This document shows positions 60,164-64,000 of a DNA stretch of 64,000 bases, piece after piece. The position numbers were made by a program, and so were the translations under genes. Position 1 is the first letter of the stretch. The number at the start of each line of letters is the position of its first letter. Below the pieces are notes generated by a model that was not told the DNA's origin, searched no databases, and was given only the letters and a program-made list of their open reading frames with translations. Origin of the DNA: Bryobacteraceae bacterium (GTDB lineage: Bacteria; Acidobacteriota; Terriglobia; Bryobacterales; Bryobacteraceae); contig JAHCHE010000023.1 of assembly GCA_026129905.1 (NCBI GenBank), forward strand, positions 62,001 to 126,000, read 5' to 3'.

Positions 60164-61741
60164 ATGATCATTTTCGGCATCGGCGGCATCCTCCATGACG
60201 CCTCGTGCGCCGTTCTAAAGGACGGCGATCTCGTCGCTGCCATCGAGCAGCGGAAAATCGCCAGGGTGCGTGGCCCCGGCGAACTGCCCGAGGAATCGAT
60301 CGCGGCGTGTCTCCGGCTGGCCAACGTCAAGCCCGAACAGATCGATTGCGTGGTGGTGGTACGGCCGCTGGCGGCGGGCCCGGAAGCGAGCCTCCACATG
60401 GAACTGCGGGCGCGCTTCCCGAAGAGCAAGGTGATTCTGGTGGACCACCAGATGGCGCACGCCGCTTCCGCGTATTACCCGACGCCCTTCGAGTCTGCGA
60501 CCGTGCTCACGCTGGACCGGTTGGGCGATTTTCGCTGCGGGGCGCGGTGGCGCGGCGCGGGGAACCACCTCCAGTTGGAGAAGGAACTGTATTACCCGGA
60601 TTCGCTGGGCGATCTCTACGGACGGGTGACGGAACTCCTCGGCTTCGAACCCAACGCGGACGAGCATAAGGTGCAATGGCTGTCGGCCTATGGCGACGGA
60701 CGCTTCACCGATGTCTTCCGCGACGTGCTGGGCCTGCGCGACGGCGAGTGGCCCAGCATTGACCGTTCGTACTTCAACAGCGACCGCCACACCCACGGCG
60801 GGTTCAGCTCGAAGTTCTATGAGCGCCTGGGGTTGGCGGAGGGCGTCGCCGTTCCCGAAAGCAAGCGCATGCAGGTGGCCGCGGGTTTGCAGAGAGCCAT
60901 CGAGCAGGCGGCGCTCGAAATGGCGGGCGAGGGGGAAAACCTCTGTCTGGGAGGCGGCCTCAGTTACAACGCGTTGTTGGTGGCGGCGCTCGAGCGGTCT
61001 GGGCGGTGGAAGAACGTCTTTGTCCAGCCGGCGGCGGGCAACGCCGGCACGTCGCTCGGCGCGGTGTTCTACGCCTGGCACGCGGCCTACGGGCAGACGT
61101 CGCGCGGCAGCATGAAGGACCTTTGCCTGGGTCCTGGTTTCACAGCGGACGAAATCAAGCAGGTATTGGAAAACTGCAAGCTGCGCTTCCGCTACCTGCT
61201 CACCACCGACGAGCTGATCGAAAAGGCGGTCGAGCAGGTGAACAACAACCGCATCATCGCCTGGATGCACGGACGCATGGAGTTCGGTCCGCGCGCGCTG
61301 GGCAATCGCAGCATTCTCGCCTCGCCGCTGAATCCCTACTCCACCGAGAACCTGAACGTCTACATTAAGCACCGCGAGCCGTTCCGGAAGTTCGCCGCTT
61401 CGGTTCCGGCGGAACTGGCCGGCGAGTATTTCGAGGTAGGCGCGAACGCGCGTTTTCTCGCCACGGTCGGCCGGGTCCGGCCGAAGCACCGCAAGACGCT
61501 GGAGAGCGCGGTTCTGGGCGAGGAGACGGTCCGCGTCCACACGGTAACCAGGGACGATAATCCCCTGTACTGGCGACTGCTCCAGGCGTTCGGCAAGGCG
61601 ACCGGACTGCCGGTGCTTTACAACACGTCGTTCAATTTGTTTGGCGATCCGATCGTCTGTACGCCCCGGGACGCGGTCCGCAGCTTCTATTCCTCGGGCA
61701 TCGACTCTTTGTTCGTCGGCAATTTCTTCCTGGATAAATAG
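60164..61741 (+). CDS. Carbamoyltransferase, NodU/CmcH family
   Basis: A 525-residue carbamoyltransferase of the NodU/CmcH/TobZ type, which transfers a carbamoyl group from carbamoyl phosphate to sugars or other hydroxyls via a carbamoyl-adenylate. ATG 60164 starts MIIFGIGGILHDASCAVLKDGDLVAAIEQRK (ASKHA fold). DHQMAHAASAYYPTPF carries the metal/substrate histidines, and the C-terminal domain has MEFGPRALGNRSILASP and LPVLYNTSFNLFGDPIVCTP. Known members modify Nod factors, antibiotics and polysaccharides. It follows glnS by 38 bp and precedes the phosphoketolase gene; acceptor unknown. Confidence 0.9.
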   Translation: MIIFGIGGILHDASCAVLKDGDLVAAIEQRKIARVRGPGELPEESIAACLRLANVKPEQIDCVVVVRPLAAGPEASLHMELRARFPKSKVILVDHQMAHAASAYYPTPFESATVLTLDRLGDFRCGARWRGAGNHLQLEKELYYPDSLGDLYGRVTELLGFEPNADEHKVQWLSAYGDGRFTDVFRDVLGLRDGEWPSIDRSYFNSDRHTHGGFSSKFYERLGLAEGVAVPESKRMQVAAGLQRAIEQAALEMAGEGENLCLGGGLSYNALLVAALERSGRWKNVFVQPAAGNAGTSLGAVFYAWHAAYGQTSRGSMKDLCLGPGFTADEIKQVLENCKLRFRYLLTTDELIEKAVEQVNNNRIIAWMHGRMEFGPRALGNRSILASPLNPYSTENLNVYIKHREPFRKFAASVPAELAGEYFEVGANARFLATVGRVRPKHRKTLESAVLGEETVRVHTVTRDDNPLYWRLLQAFGKATGLPVLYNTSFNLFGDPIVCTPRDAVRSFYSSGIDSLFVGNFFLDK

Positions 61742-61828
61742 ACCGGAGCCGCCGCGTTGGGGGCGCCGGCGTGCCGGGACGAAACGGCTGGCGGCGCGCA
61801 GAGCAACTTCCATAAACTGAACGGAGGA

Positions 61829-64000
61829 ATGCCAAAGACTCCTGATGCCGGCAAGACGCGCAAGGACAAGCCAGTCGGAGGAAGCCCGGACCAGCCGCTT
61901 TCGGCCGAGGAACTACGCAAGATCGATGCCTACTGGAGAGCCGCGAATTATCTTTCGGTCGGCCAGATCTACCTCTACGACAACCCGCTTCTGAAGGAAC
62001 CGCTGAAGGCCGAGCACGTCAAGCCCCGGCTGCTCGGACATTGGGGTACCACGCCGGGACTGAACTTCATTTACGTCCATTTCAACCGCGTCATCAGGAA
62101 ATTCGACCTGGACGTCATCTACATTACCGGACCGGGTCACGGCGGACCGGCGCTGGTAGCCAACACGTACATGGAAGGCTCGTACTCCGAGTTATACACG
62201 CACGTCGGCCGGGACGCGGAAGGGGTGAAGACGCTGTTTACGCAGTTTTCGTTCCCGGGAGGCGTTCCCAGCCACGTTGCCGCCGAAGTCCCCGGCTCGA
62301 TTCACGAAGGCGGCGAACTGGGGTACGCGCTGGCGCACGCCTACGGCGCCGCGTTCGACAACCCGGACCTGCTGGTTTGCTGCGTGGTGGGCGACGGGGA
62401 GGCGGAGACGGGTCCGCTGGCGGCAAGCTGGCACTCGAACAAGTTCCTCAACCCGCTGACCGACGGCGCGGTGCTGCCAATTTTGCATCTGAACGGCTAC
62501 AAAATCGCGGGACCGACGGTGTTTGCCCGCATGCCGGAAGAGGAACTGGTCCAGTTGTTCCGCGGGTACGGTTACAAGCCGTATTTCGTGTCGGGCGACG
62601 AGCCGGCGACGATGCACCAGGCAATGGCGGACACGCTGGACCGGGTGGTGACGGAGATCCGCGAGACGCAGCGGCAGGCGCGGGAAAAGGGCTCGGAAGA
62701 ACGGATCGTCTGGCCCATGATCATCCTTCGCAGCCCGAAAGGCTGGACCGGCCCGAAGGTCGTGGACGGCAAGCAGGTGGAAGGAACGCACCGCTCGCAC
62801 CAAGTGCCGCTGGCGCAGGTGAAGAGCAATCCGGCGCAATTGGCGATGCTCGAGCAGTGGATGAAGAACTACCGGCCGGAGGAACTGTTCGATGAAAACG
62901 GCGCCCTGATTCCGGAGTTGGCGGAACTGGCGCCGAAAGGCAATCGCCGCATGGGCGCCAACCCGCACGCCAACGGAGGGCTCCTGCTCCAGGATCTCTT
63001 GCTGCCGGACTTCCGAAGATACGCTGTCCAGGTGGACAAGCCCGGGACGTCGTTCGTGGAAGCGACCCGCGTGTGCGGCGCTTTTCTGCGCGACGTGATG
63101 AAGCGTAACAACAGGAACTTTCGCGTGGTAGGCCCGGACGAGACGGCTTCCAACCGGTTGGACGCGCTGTTTGAAGTGACCGAGCGCGCCTGGAACGCGG
63201 AAATTCTGCCCACCGACGCCCACCTGTCGCGGCACGGCCGGGTGATGGAAGTGCTGAGCGAGCACCTGTGCCAGGGGTGGCTGGAAGGCTACCTGCTGAC
63301 CGGCCGGCATGGTTTCTTTTCCTGCTATGAGGCTTTCATCCACATCGTCGATTCGATGTTCAACCAGCATGCGAAGTGGTTGAAGGTAACGCGCGAGATC
63401 GCCTGGCGCCGCCCTATCGCGTCACTGAACTACCTGCTCACGTCGCACGTCTGGCGGCAGGACCACAACGGTTTCAGCCACCAGGACCCCGGCTTCCTCG
63501 ACCACGTCGCCAACAAGAAAGCCGACGTTGTACGCATCTACTTGCCGCCGGACGCCAACACATTGCTATCGGTGACCGACCACTGCCTGCGCAGCCGCAA
63601 CTACGTCAACGTGATCGTGGCGGGCAAGCAGAGCGCTCTGCAATGGCTGGACATGGATGCGGCCATCAAGCACTGCACCATCGGCGCGGGCATCTGGACA
63701 TGGGCGAGCAACGACCAGGGAACCGAACCCGACGTGGTCATGGGCTGCTGCGGCGACATCCCGACGCTGGAGACGCTGGCCGCCGTCGATCTGCTGCGGC
63801 GCACGTTTCCGGACCTGAAAATTCGCGTCGTGAACGTCGTCGACCTGATGACGCTCCAGCCGTCTTCGGAGCATCCGCACGGCTTGACGGACCGCGAGTT
63901 CGACTCCATCTTCACCACGGATAAGCCGATCATCTTCGCCTTCCACGGCTACCCCTCGCTGATCCACCAGTTGGCGTACCGGCGCACGAATCACGTCAAT
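61829..64000 (+). CDS. xfp: Phosphoketolase (xylulose-5-P/fructose-6-P), truncated by right edge
   Basis: A TPP-dependent phosphoketolase that splits xylulose 5-phosphate or fructose 6-phosphate with phosphate to give acetyl phosphate. ATG 61829 has GGAGG only 1 bp away, a tight but usable spacing. The frame stays open to the window edge (724 residues; family length about 790-820). Motifs: [63 protein letters not shown]-binding [24 protein letters not shown], and [16 protein letters not shown]. It allows carbon-efficient acetyl-P formation (bifid-type shunt). Same strand as glnS and the carbamoyltransferase. Confidence 0.95.
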   Translation, partial: MPKTPDAGKTRKDKPVGGSPDQPLSAEELRKIDAYWRAANYLSVGQIYLYDNPLLKEPLKAEHVKPRLLGHWGTTPGLNFIYVHFNRVIRKFDLDVIYITGPGHGGPALVANTYMEGSYSELYTHVGRDAEGVKTLFTQFSFPGGVPSHVAAEVPGSIHEGGELGYALAHAYGAAFDNPDLLVCCVVGDGEAETGPLAASWHSNKFLNPLTDGAVLPILHLNGYKIAGPTVFARMPEEELVQLFRGYGYKPYFVSGDEPATMHQAMADTLDRVVTEIRETQRQAREKGSEERIVWPMIILRSPKGWTGPKVVDGKQVEGTHRSHQVPLAQVKSNPAQLAMLEQWMKNYRPEELFDENGALIPELAELAPKGNRRMGANPHANGGLLLQDLLLPDFRRYAVQVDKPGTSFVEATRVCGAFLRDVMKRNNRNFRVVGPDETASNRLDALFEVTERAWNAEILPTDAHLSRHGRVMEVLSEHLCQGWLEGYLLTGRHGFFSCYEAFIHIVDSMFNQHAKWLKVTREIAWRRPIASLNYLLTSHVWRQDHNGFSHQDPGFLDHVANKKADVVRIYLPPDANTLLSVTDHCLRSRNYVNVIVAGKQSALQWLDMDAAIKHCTIGAGIWTWASNDQGTEPDVVMGCCGDIPTLETLAAVDLLRRTFPDLKIRVVNVVDLMTLQPSSEHPHGLTDREFDSIFTTDKPIIFAFHGYPSLIHQLAYRRTNHVN

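Noticed and set aside
1-64000. rRNA or tRNA genes
   Set aside because: No tRNA T-loop or rRNA-like stretch was noticed in the intergenic regions; a covariance search would be decisive.

Overview
This 64 kb window comes from a GC-rich bacterial chromosome, most likely an acidobacterium of the Solibacter/Bryobacter type. The support is family content: a VWFA-related Acidobacterial-domain protein (TIGR03436 type), a decayed beta-propeller protein ending in a Solibacter-type C-terminal domain (TIGR03437 type), a 1,200-residue Oar-like TonB receptor with an N-terminal carboxypeptidase-regulatory domain, a Ser/Thr kinase fused to PD40 repeats, a BlaI/M56 pair fused to TonB-like modules, and many Tat-exported periplasmic enzymes. 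No rRNA, tRNA or CRISPR array was seen. Both edges cut genes: an unknown protein on the left (minus strand) and a phosphoketolase on the right (plus strand).

Layout. 1-1.9 kb: partial unknown gene and the VWFA protein. 1.9-2.9 kb: a broken ISKra4-family transposase. 2.9-7.9 kb: a compact type III-A CRISPR effector operon (cas10/csm1, csm2, csm3, csm4, csm5). Its Cas10 lacks the HD nuclease domain and starts right where the IS remnant ends; no array, cas6, cas1/2 or csm6 is present. 8.0-8.9 kb: ExeA/GspA-type AAA ATPase. 9.2-14.1 kb: five tightly packed genes that look like a small aromatic-acid pathway: HemN-like radical SAM protein, chorismate-lyase-like protein, halogenase-like flavoprotein, 4HBT thioesterase and PaaK-type CoA ligase. 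14.1-16.4 kb: a decayed zone with a BrnT fragment, a frameshifted SBBP protein and an archaeal-type riboflavin kinase-like gene. 16.4-21.5 kb: a D-threonine-aldolase-like enzyme, the BlaI/M56 pair with two clear operator dyads, and a cytochrome b561/molybdopterin oxidoreductase pair. 21.5-22 kb: VapB/VapC fossils. 22-31 kb: TonB receptor, thioredoxin-like protein, ADP-ribosylglycohydrolase-like lipoprotein, kinase-PD40 protein. 31-36 kb: a 4.95 kb unit carrying a 1,571-residue heparinase-like/FG-GAP protein, bounded by an exact 53-bp direct repeat of the kinase gene's 3' end. 36-45 kb: heavy-metal RND efflux operon (CusC/B/A type plus DUF190) divergent from a histidine kinase/sigma-54 activator pair. 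45-49.7 kb: FGE-like/hydrolase fusion, a predicted beta-propeller enzyme and a sarcosine-oxidase-like flavoenzyme. 49.7-52.7 kb: heptosyltransferase operon containing a degenerate RfaE2-like protein. 52.7-58.3 kb: a CxxCH-PD40-TPR protein, a Gfo/Idh/MocA oxidoreductase, two small exported proteins and a broken M48-like protease. 58.4-64 kb: glutaminyl-tRNA synthetase, NodU/CmcH carbamoyltransferase and phosphoketolase.

Two points deserve attention first. The 9.2-14.1 kb cluster pairs chorismate-lyase-like and halogenase-like proteins with CoA activation and release enzymes, a combination I cannot match to a named product. Mobile-element and gene decay is repeatedly visible (ISKra4, BrnT, SBBP, VapBC, M48), and the Csm module appears to have been trimmed by one such event. 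All functional calls rest on reading the sequence and remembered family motifs; no database search was run.
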